Assembly (NCBI GenBank): GCA_017416705.1
Contig: JAFQBG010000024.1
Location: 1-36,617 of the forward strand
Source: Bacteroidaceae bacterium
GTDB lineage: Bacteria; Bacteroidota; Bacteroidia; Bacteroidales; Bacteroidaceae
Length of the DNA: 36,617 nucleotides
Direction of reading: 5' to 3'
Numbering within the stretch: the first letter of the stretch is position 1; each line of letters begins with the position of its first letter. Below are positions 17,494-25,710 of the stretch, piece by piece. The position numbers and the translations under genes were made by a program. The notes under the pieces are model-generated. The model was not told the origin of the DNA. It worked only from the letters and a program-made list of their open reading frames with translations, and made no database searches.

Positions 17494-19419
17494 TTATGCG
17501 AAATATATTAATGTCAGTATTATTATGAGCGCACCGCCAAGGAACCAAACGCTGTAACTTTGTACGTTGCCACTCTGCATGGGACGTACATAGTTGCCTA
17601 ATTTTTGTGTCACTATGGCAAGCATGTCCATTGCGCCGTCAATTATATGTCTGTCGAACCATGCAATGGGGCGGCTTATGCAGTTGAATATTATTTTTTT
17701 TGTCACGAATAACCATAGCTCGTCCATGTAGAAACGGTGGTATGCGGCATTAATGATATTCTTCATGCTGCTGTTGATGGCTTGTGTTATCTTGCTGTCT
17801 CCTTTGGCATACATAATTGTGGCAATGACAATGCCTGCCACTGCAAGCAGTATGCTTGTTGTGGCCACTGCTGCGTCTATGTGTATGTCGTAGGCATGAC
17901 CGTTACTGCTTATGAATTTTCCAAATGGTATAAAGCCTGCCACGCATGTTATGATTGCCAATATTATTAATGGTGTTGTCATTGTGGCGGGAGCCTCGTG
18001 TGGTTTGTGCGGCTCGTGTGTGGTTTTGCCGGCTGTGTATAGTGCCAATTCCTCTTCGTAGTGGCTCTTGCCCCAGAATATAAGATAGTATAGACGGAAC
18101 ATATAAAATGCGGTGAGGGCTGCAACAAAACTCATGAATATTCCCATTGCCGGGGAGTAGTTGTAGCATGCTGCCAATATCTCGTCTTTACTGAAAAAGC
18201 CTGCAAACGGTGGGATACCGGCTATTGCCAAGCATGCAATGAGGAATGTGATATGTGTGACGGGCATATATTTGCGTAAACCACCCATGTGGCTTTTTTC
18301 ATTGCTGTGTACGGCATGTATTATGGCTCCGGCACCAAGGAATAACAACCCCTTGAACATGGCGTGTGTAAATAGGTGGAACATTGATGCCATGTAGCCA
18401 AGACCGCCCTTGTGTGGGTCGTCCGACAGTGAAACACCAAGTGCAACCATCATAAATGCAATTTGCGATATTGTCGAGAATGCCAAGACTCTCTTGATAT
18501 CTGTTTGCACGCATGCCACTATGGCTGCATACAACGCGGTGAATGCTCCTACGTAGGCTATCATGTGCAACACCTCGGGCGCGTATGCAATGAACAGTGG
18601 GAACATCCTTGCCACCAAATAGACACCGGCAACAACCATTGTGGCGGCGTGTATAAGAGCCGAAACGGGTGTCGGGCCTTCCATGGCATCGGGCAACCAT
18701 ATATGCAATGGGAACATAGCACTTTTACCTGCACCGCCAATGAACATCAACCCAAGTGCAGTGGGGAGCACTGTCGCAGCCGATGACAATAGCAATTCTG
18801 TCGGGGTGAAAGAGAATGTCTCGGTATAATATCCATAAATAAGTATTCCTATCAAGAAAAACAGGTCGGCAAAACGTGTCACTATAAACGCTTTTTTCGA
18901 GGCTGCTATGGCTGCGGGTTTTGTGTAGTAAAATCCTATAAGCAGGTACGACGACACTCCCACAAGTTCCCAGAATACATACATCTGGAAAATATTGGTT
19001 GCCACCACCAAACCGAGCATAGAGAATGTGAAGAGCGACAAGAATGCATAGTAGCGTTGAAAACCACGTTCACCCTTCATGTATCCAAGCGAATATATAT
19101 GTACCATGAGGCTCACCGTGGTTATAACTATAAGCATCATGATGGATATGGGGTCGAGCATTATTCCCATTTCAATGGAGAGCGTGTTGCCAAGCGGCAG
19201 CCATTGAAGAGCATAAGGGATGAGGGTGGGGAATAGGCCTTCGTCGTTGCGTCCGGCACCAAAATATATGGCTGCGGCAATGTACGACAGAATGGCAACT
19301 GTGGCAATGGCTGTCGTGCCCAGCAGCCCGGCTGCTTTATGTGGCATTTTCATGCCGCATAATCCAAGTATTAAAAAACTCAGAATGGGTATTGCAAGTA
19401 TAAATATGCTGAATTCCAT
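17494..19419 (-). CDS. nuoL: complex I subunit NuoL (antiporter-like with lateral helix)
   Basis: This 641-residue subunit is the distal antiporter-like pump, with a C-terminal extension that in known structures forms the long helix along the membrane arm. Visible motifs are VFWELVGVSSYLLIGF with Glu151, the block FPLHIWLPDAMEGPTPVSAL and IHAATMVVAGVYLVARM, and FSTISQIAFMMVALG. The C-terminal region after about residue 470 has a His/Pro-rich loop (HEPHKPHEAPATM), then the hydrophobic lateral segments. Five nucleotides separate it from nuoK. Confidence 0.95.
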   Translation of the reverse strand: MEFSIFILAIPILSFLILGLCGMKMPHKAAGLLGTTAIATVAILSYIAAAIYFGAGRNDEGLFPTLIPYALQWLPLGNTLSIEMGIMLDPISIMMLIVITTVSLMVHIYSLGYMKGERGFQRYYAFLSLFTFSMLGLVVATNIFQMYVFWELVGVSSYLLIGFYYTKPAAIAASKKAFIVTRFADLFFLIGILIYGYYTETFSFTPTELLLSSAATVLPTALGLMFIGGAGKSAMFPLHIWLPDAMEGPTPVSALIHAATMVVAGVYLVARMFPLFIAYAPEVLHMIAYVGAFTALYAAIVACVQTDIKRVLAFSTISQIAFMMVALGVSLSDDPHKGGLGYMASMFHLFTHAMFKGLLFLGAGAIIHAVHSNEKSHMGGLRKYMPVTHITFLIACLAIAGIPPFAGFFSKDEILAACYNYSPAMGIFMSFVAALTAFYMFRLYYLIFWGKSHYEEELALYTAGKTTHEPHKPHEAPATMTTPLIILAIITCVAGFIPFGKFISSNGHAYDIHIDAAVATTSILLAVAGIVIATIMYAKGDSKITQAINSSMKNIINAAYHRFYMDELWLFVTKKIIFNCISRPIAWFDRHIIDGAMDMLAIVTQKLGNYVRPMQSGNVQSYSVWFLGGALIIILTLIYFA

Positions 19420-19424
19420 GACAA

Positions 19425-19736
19425 TCAGTATTTAAGTTCTCTTAGGTTTTTAATATGTATGGACTTCGCATTTCTGAACACGTTTATGATAATGGCTATT
19501 GCTACGCCTGTTTCGGCAGCGGTAATTCCTATTCCGAACATGGTGAAGAAAAATCCTTCTAAATGCTCGGGGTGACAGTATGCGTTGAACACTGCAAAGT
19601 TTATATCAACTGCATTCAGCATCAGTTCTGTGCTTATGAGCAGCGAGATAAGGTTGCGTCGGGTGAAAAAACCGAATACTCCTATGAAAAAGAGTACTGT
19701 GGCAAGGATTAGATAATATTCTGCTGGTATAATCAT
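19425..19736 (-). CDS. nuoK: complex I subunit NuoK
   Basis: This 103-residue protein has three transmembrane helices. It begins MIIPAEYYLILATVLFFIGV, and the second helix carries the conserved glutamate in LISTELMLNAVDINF, followed by GIGITAAETGVAIAIIINVF with the second conserved glutamate. Both residues belong to the proton path in known structures. It lies between nuoJ (6 nt) and nuoL (5 nt). Confidence 0.95.
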   Translation of the reverse strand: MIIPAEYYLILATVLFFIGVFGFFTRRNLISLLISTELMLNAVDINFAVFNAYCHPEHLEGFFFTMFGIGITAAETGVAIAIIINVFRNAKSIHIKNLRELKY

Positions 19737-19742
19737 AGTTTT

Positions 19743-20252
19743 TTATTTTTTACGTGCTATCATAATTGCGCCTACCATACATGCCAACAACAGTATGCTG
19801 AGAACCTCGAATGTTAGTACATAGTTGTGTTTGCCTGTACTCATAAGGGCTGTTCCTACTGTCTTCATGGGAATGTCGCTTGAACTGAACTTTTCTGCTA
19901 CGAAATTAGTGTTTCTAATTAGGTATAGAGCTATCCCAAGCCCCGAAAACGATGTTGCAAGGCCTGCCAAATAGCGTAGTTTCGATGTATGGGTTATATC
20001 TATTGTTCCTTTTCCTATGAGCAGGGCAGCAAATATGAAAAGCACTACAATACCGCCTGCGTACACAATAATTTGTATGGCACCCAAGAATGTGTAGTGC
20101 AGCATGAAGTATAACCCGGCTGTACCGAACAGCACGAACAGAAGGTATGTTACTGCACGCATTATTCGGCTTGTAGTAACTGCTGCCATTGCGGCTGCTA
20201 TCATTAGCAATGCAAGGCCCGAGAATATAAGTAGGTTAGTCGAAAATTCCAT
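19743..20252 (-). CDS. nuoJ: complex I subunit NuoJ
   Basis: This 169-residue membrane subunit has five hydrophobic segments. The NuoJ signature HYTFLGAIQIIVYAGGIVVL is visible at about residues 52-71. It links the quinone-binding end of the membrane arm to the antiporter-like subunits. Short gaps (7 nt to nuoI, 6 nt to nuoK) indicate one transcript. Confidence 0.95.
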   Translation of the reverse strand: MEFSTNLLIFSGLALLMIAAAMAAVTTSRIMRAVTYLLFVLFGTAGLYFMLHYTFLGAIQIIVYAGGIVVLFIFAALLIGKGTIDITHTSKLRYLAGLATSFSGLGIALYLIRNTNFVAEKFSSSDIPMKTVGTALMSTGKHNYVLTFEVLSILLLACMVGAIMIARKK

Positions 20253-20259
20253 AATATTC

Positions 20260-20706
20260 TTATTTGTTGAGTTTTATAAACAACTTGCTTCGGTCGAAGA
20301 CTGCGTTCTCGAAATGGTTGTTGAAGGCTATGGCTTCTTTGGGGCATACGTTTACGCATAGCTGGCAGTACATGCAACTGCCAAGGTCGTATGTGTAATC
20401 GACAAGTACCTTTTTGCTTTTGCCTGTCTCTTCGTCGGTGACGGTTTTTGTTTTTATGACTATCGTGCCGTTGGGACAGGTGTTTGCACATAGTCCGCAT
20501 GCTATACATTTGTTGTTGCCGTTTTCGTCCAAAGGCATGTAGAGCATGGCGCGATGACGCTCCGATATGTGCTGTGTCTTGCGATTCTCGGGGTATTGCT
20601 CGGTTACTTTCTTTGTGAAGAACTCTTTGAGCGTGGTATGCAGTCCTATGAGCAGCGAACGCATGCCGTAGAATATTCTTCCTATATATGTCTCTTTAAA
20701 TTCCAT
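20260..20706 (-). CDS. nuoI: complex I 2x[4Fe-4S] subunit NuoI
   Basis: This 148-residue peripheral subunit carries clusters N6a and N6b, which pass electrons towards NuoB. Two ferredoxin-type motifs are visible: CIACGLCANTCP and CMYCQLCVNVCP. The best start is the ATG at 20706 (MEFKETYIGRIFYGM). A longer frame would need a TTG at 20724. Since this complex has no NuoG, NuoI is the likeliest entry point for electrons, for example from ferredoxin or a similar donor; that is inference. Confidence 0.94.
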   Translation of the reverse strand: MEFKETYIGRIFYGMRSLLIGLHTTLKEFFTKKVTEQYPENRKTQHISERHRAMLYMPLDENGNNKCIACGLCANTCPNGTIVIKTKTVTDEETGKSKKVLVDYTYDLGSCMYCQLCVNVCPKEAIAFNNHFENAVFDRSKLFIKLNK

Positions 20707-20734
20707 TTCTGTAAATTTTACCAAAATCTATTAC

Positions 20735-21811
20735 TTAGAATGTCCATCCCATAACTACACATAGTGTCATTATCAGCAGGTTTAATAATCCTATGGGTAC
20801 CAGATATTTCCATTCGAGCGACACTACTTGGTCTATGCGCAGGCGAGGGAATGTCCAACGAACCCACATGAGCAACCATATAACAAAGAATGTCTTGCCC
20901 AAGAACCATACTACGCCGGGTATATAATCCATTATGGTGTTGAAACTGTCGAACCCGGATATGTGCAGCGGTGTCCATCCTCCCAAAAACAGTGTCGAGG
21001 CAATTCCGGCTACTATGAACAGGTTCATGAACTCTGCCACGTAGAAAAATCCGAAGTGCATGCCTGAATACTCGGTGTGGAAACCGGCTGTCAGCTCCGA
21101 CTCGGCCTCGGGCAGGTCGAACGGGGCACGATTTGTTTCGGCGTTTCCGGCTATCAGGTATATGATGAACGCTACAAAAGCGGGTATGTGTCCGCGGAAT
21201 ATGAACCAACCATCGGCTTGTGCGGCTACTAATTCGCTTATCTGCATTGTTCCACTCAGTGCCACTATCGACAATATACATAGCCCTATGGACAATTCGT
21301 AGCTTATCATTTGCGCACCGCTTCGTACGGCTCCAATCATGGAGTATTTGTTATTACTGCTCCATCCTGCCAATAATATGCCAAGCACTCCAAATGACGA
21401 TGCTGCCATTATGAAAAACACTCCTATGTTAAAATCCAGCACTTGCAGGCCTTTGGCAAATGGCAAGCAGCTGAATGTCAGCACCGAGCTCATTACCACA
21501 AGATAGGGCGCAAGGTTGTATAAAACTTTATCGGAGTTTTTTATGCTTATAATCTCTTTTATAAGCATCTTGAATACGTCGGCAAATACTTGTAACAGAC
21601 CCCATGGACCTACGCGCATGGGTCCTAAACGGCATTGGAAGGCTGCACATACTTTGCGCTCCATGAATATCATTACTATTGCCAACATAACATACGCCAA
21701 TACGGCGCACAAGGCTACCAATATACATTCTACCAGCAGGGCTGCCTGCGAGGGCAGCACTGAATGTAGGAATTGGTCTATTGCTGTTGTTATGGTACTG
21801 AAATCGAACAT
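20735..21811 (-). CDS. nuoH: complex I subunit NuoH
   Basis: This 358-residue membrane subunit forms much of the quinone chamber. The conserved loops are present: ERKVCAAFQCRLGPMRVGPW at about residues 51-70, and the acidic loop ETNRAPFDLPEAESEL at 225-240, followed by HTEYSGMHFGFFYVAEF. These loops face the quinone tunnel in known structures. It sits between nuoCD and nuoI, the usual order. Confidence 0.96.
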   Translation of the reverse strand: MFDFSTITTAIDQFLHSVLPSQAALLVECILVALCAVLAYVMLAIVMIFMERKVCAAFQCRLGPMRVGPWGLLQVFADVFKMLIKEIISIKNSDKVLYNLAPYLVVMSSVLTFSCLPFAKGLQVLDFNIGVFFIMAASSFGVLGILLAGWSSNNKYSMIGAVRSGAQMISYELSIGLCILSIVALSGTMQISELVAAQADGWFIFRGHIPAFVAFIIYLIAGNAETNRAPFDLPEAESELTAGFHTEYSGMHFGFFYVAEFMNLFIVAGIASTLFLGGWTPLHISGFDSFNTIMDYIPGVVWFLGKTFFVIWLLMWVRWTFPRLRIDQVVSLEWKYLVPIGLLNLLIMTLCVVMGWTF

Positions 21812-21827
21812 ATCGTTTTATGGTGTT

Positions 21828-23393
21828 TTATCGGTCAATGTCGGGGATTACATAGTCGAGTGTCGCGCCAATGGCTATCAGGTCGGCTATTTTGGCTCCT
21901 TTTAGTATTTTATGCATTGCGGCTACCAACGGCAGGCCCATGGGACGGAATTTTATTCGGTAGGGCGATTTATCTCCCTTGCTCTCTATGAATACTCCGA
22001 ATTCTCCTCTTGAACCTTCTACCGATGCGCTGTAACGTCCCTCGGGTATGCGTATAATGGGCTTTGTCTTTACTTTGTAGTCGCCTTCGGGTATATTGTC
22101 AATAAGTTGTTCTATAATATGAATGGACTCTACAATCTCGTCCAAACGCACCAAGAAACGGTCGTAGCAGTCGCCGTTTTTGTATATTATCTCTTTGAAA
22201 TCTACTTTGTCGTATAGCGCGTATGGGTGACGCTTGCGCACGTCGCATGCCCAACCCGATGCACGACCTGTGCCTCCTGTGCATCCATAGGAAATGGCGT
22301 CGTCATAGGATAGTATGCCCACGCCTATCATACGCTTGCGTGTTATGATGTTGTTGGTGAATACATCGTTGTACTCCTGTAATTTGCCTTTTTGGTATTG
22401 ACAGAATTCTTTTACCTTTTTTGCAAAGTCGGGTGTGATGTCGTATTGTACTCCGCCTATTGTATTATAATTTTGGATGAGGCGTCCACCGGTTACCTCC
22501 TCGAATATATCGAGTATTTTCTCCCTGTCGCGGAACCCGTATATGAACGTGGTTATGGCACCAAGGTCCATGGCGGCACACGAAAGGAATAGCAGGTGCG
22601 AGTCTATTCTTTGCAACTCGTCCATTATGGTTCTTATGTATTGCGTGCGGTCGGTAATTTCTATTCCCATGGCCTTTTCGATACACATGCAAAGTGCGTG
22701 TCGGTTTTGGTGCGCACTCAGATAGTCGAGTCGGTCTGTAAGTGCCAATATTTGCGGATATGTCATTTTCTCGCTCATTTTCTCGATGCCGCGATGTATG
22801 TAGCCGCAGTGTATGTCTATTTTCCTTATTTCCTCGCCGTCCAAAGCCAAACGGAAACGCAGCACACCGTGGGTCGCAGGGTGTTGCGGTCCTATGTTTA
22901 TGATATATTGGTCGCCATGGATTTTGTTTGTCAGTTTGTCGCTTATCTCCATTTCGGCGTCTTCGGCCAATTCGTATGGGCGTTGAACATCCTCGGGTAT
23001 TTCGTTCTCCATGCGTATTGGGTTTATGGCCTCGTCTTCGTTGTAGTCTTTGCGCAAGGGATGGCCCACCCAGTCGTTTCTTAGGTATAGACGTCGCATG
23101 TCGGGGTGTCCTGCGAAATGTATGCCAAAAAAGTCATAAACTTCGCGTTCGTATAGCTCGGCTACGCTCCATAGGTCGCACACTGTGGGTATGGATGGCT
23201 TTTCTCTGTCGCAGCAGCGTACGGCGGTTTGTAGTACCTGACCGGTCGAGGTGTTTTCCAAAGAATATATGGCGCCTAATCCTTCTTCGCCCCAATCCAT
23301 GCCTATGATGTCGCGTAAAAAATTCATGCCGGTGCGACGCAGTGTTTCCATGCGTGCACGAAAATCATTTATATCTATAAATTCGGGGTTCAT
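21828..23393 (-). CDS. nuoCD: fused complex I subunit NuoCD
   Basis: This single 521-residue chain joins NuoC and NuoD. The NuoC part covers about residues 1-120 and ends with its signature ([20 protein letters not shown], then [10 protein letters not shown]). It is shorter at the N-terminus than E. coli NuoC. The NuoD part, from about residue 160, starts with [16 protein letters not shown], followed by YIHRGIEKM and [10 protein letters not shown], all typical of the 49-kDa quinone-binding subunit. It overlaps nuoB by 4 nt (ATGA), so translation is probably coupled. Confidence 0.96.
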   Translation of the reverse strand: MNPEFIDINDFRARMETLRRTGMNFLRDIIGMDWGEEGLGAIYSLENTSTGQVLQTAVRCCDREKPSIPTVCDLWSVAELYEREVYDFFGIHFAGHPDMRRLYLRNDWVGHPLRKDYNEDEAINPIRMENEIPEDVQRPYELAEDAEMEISDKLTNKIHGDQYIINIGPQHPATHGVLRFRLALDGEEIRKIDIHCGYIHRGIEKMSEKMTYPQILALTDRLDYLSAHQNRHALCMCIEKAMGIEITDRTQYIRTIMDELQRIDSHLLFLSCAAMDLGAITTFIYGFRDREKILDIFEEVTGGRLIQNYNTIGGVQYDITPDFAKKVKEFCQYQKGKLQEYNDVFTNNIITRKRMIGVGILSYDDAISYGCTGGTGRASGWACDVRKRHPYALYDKVDFKEIIYKNGDCYDRFLVRLDEIVESIHIIEQLIDNIPEGDYKVKTKPIIRIPEGRYSASVEGSRGEFGVFIESKGDKSPYRIKFRPMGLPLVAAMHKILKGAKIADLIAIGATLDYVIPDIDR

Positions 23394-24037
23394 TGTTCTT
23401 CGCTGTTTTCGTTTGGTGTGATGGGTACGTTGGTTACGATTATAGGCTCGTTGGGAATGTCGTTGCTGTTGTGCTTGCGATTTTTGTCGCCAAAGAAGTT
23501 CTCAATTTTTACTTTGCGTTGCAACTGCATCATGCCATATAGCATAGCCTCGGGGCGTGGAGGACATCCGGGGATATATACATCGACGGGCAGAATTTTA
23601 TCTACACCGTTCAGCACATGGTAGGAACCCTTGAAAGGGCCTCCGCTTATGGCACAGCCGCCAACCGCAACGACATATTTGGGTTCTGCCATTTGGTCGT
23701 ACAGACGTTTCAGTACGGGTGCCATTTTGTGTGTTATGGTTCCTGCCACCATTATGAGGTCGGCTTGGCGTGGCGAGTTTCGTGTTACCTCGAACCCGAA
23801 ACGGGCAAAATCGTAACGAGCCGCTCCCACTGCCATGAACTCTATTCCGCAACAGCTTGTTGCAAAAGTCAATGACCACAACGAATTGCTACGTCCCCAA
23901 TTTATAATATCGTCGAGCTTGCCTACGATGACATTTGTACGTTCCTTGTTCAGTTCGTTAAGTAACTTTTCAAGGGTTTCATTATCCTTAAATTCTTCGT
24001 AAGGAATTGATTTAATAGCCGGTTTTTTCATTTCCAT
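23390..24037 (-). CDS. nuoB: complex I [4Fe-4S] subunit NuoB (cluster N2)
   Basis: This 215-residue peripheral subunit holds cluster N2, the last centre before quinone. All four cluster cysteines are visible: Cys62 and Cys63 (ATSCCGIEF), Cys128 (VGGCAISGG) and Cys158 ([10 protein letters not shown]). The C-terminal 40 residues form a polar, Asn-rich tail beyond the core. Two ATGs are possible: 24037, overlapping nuoA by 10 nt, or 24031, which makes an ATGA overlap with the nuoA stop. Confidence 0.96.
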   Translation of the reverse strand: MEMKKPAIKSIPYEEFKDNETLEKLLNELNKERTNVIVGKLDDIINWGRSNSLWSLTFATSCCGIEFMAVGAARYDFARFGFEVTRNSPRQADLIMVAGTITHKMAPVLKRLYDQMAEPKYVVAVGGCAISGGPFKGSYHVLNGVDKILPVDVYIPGCPPRPEAMLYGMMQLQRKVKIENFFGDKNRKHNSNDIPNEPIIVTNVPITPNENSEEQ

Positions 24038-24378
24038 TCAAGTGCTTTCTTTCGCCATGCGTATGCAAGACCCAATATCAAAATGAATAAAAAGAATAGT
24101 ACACCCAAAAGCGCGTTCATGCCCAATTCATGCACTATGGTAGCCCAAGGAAACAGAAAAACTGTTTCAATGTCGAACATCAAAAATAGTATCGCAAACA
24201 GGTAGTATCCTGCTTTGAAATGTACCCATGTTTCTCCTTGCGTGGGAATACCGCACTCATAGGCCTCGCCTTTTTGTTTGTTGTGGGTGCGCGGAGAAAT
24301 CAAACGGGCTACGGCCATTCCGGCAAAAACCAAAACGACCGATGCAATAATCATTGTAAATAGTAATACAAAATTCAT
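24028..24378 (-). CDS. nuoA: complex I subunit NuoA
   Basis: This 116-residue membrane subunit has three transmembrane helices. The loop after TM1 contains GEAYECGIP with the conserved Cys42, and TM2 contains [16 protein letters not shown] with the conserved Asp69 and Glu71. It is the first gene of the nuo operon. A promoter-like box lies 62 nt upstream. The C-terminal codons overlap the nuoB start. Confidence 0.95.
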   Translation of the reverse strand: MNFVLLFTMIIASVVLVFAGMAVARLISPRTHNKQKGEAYECGIPTQGETWVHFKAGYYLFAILFLMFDIETVFLFPWATIVHELGMNALLGVLFFLFILILGLAYAWRKKALEWK

Positions 24379-24439
24379 ATCTGTTTATTTTTCTTGCTTT
24401 TATCAGTGGTTTATTGCACTCTGAACTTGGCGCAACATG

Positions 24440-24447
24440 CAAAGGTA
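24440..24447 (-). promoter_or_regulatory. candidate promoter of the nuo operon (-7 box)
   Basis: Read on the minus strand, the sequence is TACCTTTG, an exact match to the Bacteroides -7 consensus TAnnTTTG, followed by CATG. It lies 62 nt before the nuoA start, in a 157-nt spacer (24379-24535) with no other gene. No clear TTTG -33 box was found at the usual distance. Confidence 0.55.
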
Positions 24448-24535
24448 ATAAAAATAAGTGTAGGGGTGTATAGCTTTTTTGCGTTAAAAAGTTTAAAAAA
24501 TGGCGGTTGGGCTGTTTTGTCGCTCGATATTTTAG

Positions 24536-25312
24536 TTATAGAACCGAGTCGAGTATCATCATGGCTGCAAATCCTATTGCAAAACCAATAGTGCCAATGT
24601 TGCTGTGCTCCCCCGCTTGCGAGGCCGGAATTAATTCTTCTACAATGACATATAGCATGGCGCCGGCAGCGAACGATAGCAGCAGCGGCATAGCCGACTC
24701 TGTGTTTTCGAGAAAAAGCAGAGTGCATGTGGCTGCAATAGGTTCGACCAACCCCGATAGCATCCCCATGCCGAATGCCGAAAAGCGACTTTTGCCCTCG
24801 CTCCTGAGTGGCATGGATATAATTGCGCCCTCGGGAATATTTTGTATGGCCATTCCTAACGACAAAGCAAATGCTCCTGCAAGCGTCAGTGTGGAACTGC
24901 CATTGCACATGCCTGCAAAAACAACCCCCACTGCCATGCCTTCGGGGATATTATGCAGTGCCACAGCCAAAATCATTTTTGTCGATCGAGGCAACGACGA
25001 ACGTATGCCCTCGGGGGTGTTCTTGTCTATATGCTGGTGCGGTATAAATGTGTCTAACAAAAATATAAATCCCATGCCAAGAAAGAAACCCAAAAGCACT
25101 GGTATTATACTTGCAAACGTACCCTCGTTGCTCTGTTCCAAGGCGGGTTGTAACAACGACCAGAAACAGGCCGCAGTCATCACGCCCGAGGCAAAGCCAA
25201 GCATCATTTTCTGCACTCTGTTGCTAATTTTGTCGCGTAGCAGAAACACAGTGGCTGCTCCCAATGTGGTGCCTATGAAAGGCGTGGCAAATCCTATGAT
25301 AATATTCTCCAT
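24536..25312 (-). CDS. ZIP-family divalent metal transporter (GufA-like)
   Basis: This 258-residue inner-membrane protein has about eight helices and probably imports Zn or related divalent cations. The binuclear metal site motifs are HNIPEG (His120) in TM4 and QNIPEG (Gln157) in TM5, followed by EELIP in TM6. Gln rather than His in TM5 is the pattern of the GufA-type bacterial ZIPs, so the ZupT symbol is not applied. The loop HQHIDKNTPEG may be metal-binding. It is on the same strand as nuo but has its own promoter-like box, and the nuo operon has a separate one. Confidence 0.88.
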   Translation of the reverse strand: MENIIIGFATPFIGTTLGAATVFLLRDKISNRVQKMMLGFASGVMTAACFWSLLQPALEQSNEGTFASIIPVLLGFFLGMGFIFLLDTFIPHQHIDKNTPEGIRSSLPRSTKMILAVALHNIPEGMAVGVVFAGMCNGSSTLTLAGAFALSLGMAIQNIPEGAIISMPLRSEGKSRFSAFGMGMLSGLVEPIAATCTLLFLENTESAMPLLLSFAAGAMLYVIVEELIPASQAGEHSNIGTIGFAIGFAAMMILDSVL

Positions 25313-25344
25313 GATTGTTTGATGAATGTATGATTTGTATAATG

Positions 25345-25352
25345 CAAAAATA
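25345..25352 (-). promoter_or_regulatory. candidate -7 promoter box for the ZIP transporter
   Basis: On the minus strand the sequence is TATTTTTG, an exact TAnnTTTG match 32 nt before the transporter start. The region is AT-rich, so chance matches are possible, and no -33 box is clear. Confidence 0.4.
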
Positions 25353-25480
25353 TGAAAAATAACATGATTGTTTTAAATCCTGTTCTATAAAAATGTAAAA
25401 AAAGATTTTCCCCGATAAACTATAACTCGCTGCTCGGCTTTGTATCGCTCTGTTTTTCAGGGCATAAATGAAACGTTTTG

Positions 25481-25585
25481 ATGGCACGTAGGCATTGCGT
25501 AACCGCAAAAAAGAAAGAAACAACCGTTTTTGGATATAAGCAACAACAAAACGCTCGGTTCCTATTAGGAAAAATATTTTTATAA
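25481..25585 (+). repeat. intergenic repeat copy C with tiny ORF (34 aa)
   Basis: In the 398-nt spacer between the ZIP gene (-) and purL (+) an open frame of 34 codons starts at ATG 25481. It contains GTAACC at 25499-25504, a purine-rich stretch and TTTTTGGATATAAG. These features align with two other intergenic sequences in the window (30034-30117, minus; 35276-35368, plus). The encoded peptide VTAKKKETTVFGYK resembles VTKEKEAGIFEYK of the minus-strand copy, with a single in-frame codon difference in length. Whether it is translated is unknown; alternatively it is a decaying nucleotide repeat. Confidence 0.5.
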
Positions 25586-25603
25586 ATTCAAACAACTTCT
25601 AAA
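25581..25603 (+). repeat. 23-nt intergenic motif, copy 1
   Basis: TATAAATTCAAACAACTTCT plus AAA matches 30163-30185 at 21 of 23 positions. Both copies lie upstream of a plus-strand gene (purL here, 108 nt ahead). It overlaps the stop codon of the tiny ORF. It could be a regulatory site or part of a dispersed repeat. Confidence 0.5.
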
Positions 25604-25635
25604 TATAATATGTTCCTTGTTCCGTTTTTTTATGC

Positions 25636-25643
25636 TATCTTCG
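25636..25643 (+). promoter_or_regulatory. candidate -7 promoter box for purL
   Basis: TATCTTCG, identical to the box at 11520, lies 67 nt upstream of the purL ATG. A weak TTG lies 16 nt upstream of the box. This leaves a leader of about 60 nt, which includes a possible GTCGG/CCGAC pairing (25646-25650 with 25680-25684). Confidence 0.45.
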
Positions 25644-25710
25644 CAGTCGGCTGAGTGCGGTTTTTGTAAAGTCGCGCAACCGACAACAGACACAAATAAA
25701 TAATAATTAT

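Noticed and set aside
20707-20724. Six-residue N-terminal extension of NuoI
   Set aside because: It needs a TTG start; the ATG at 20706 is adequate and fits the spacing.
24507-25322. Long open frame on the plus strand opposite the ZIP transporter
   Set aside because: It is the antisense shadow of the transporter gene and shows no domain, while the minus strand has clear HNIPEG and QNIPEG motifs.
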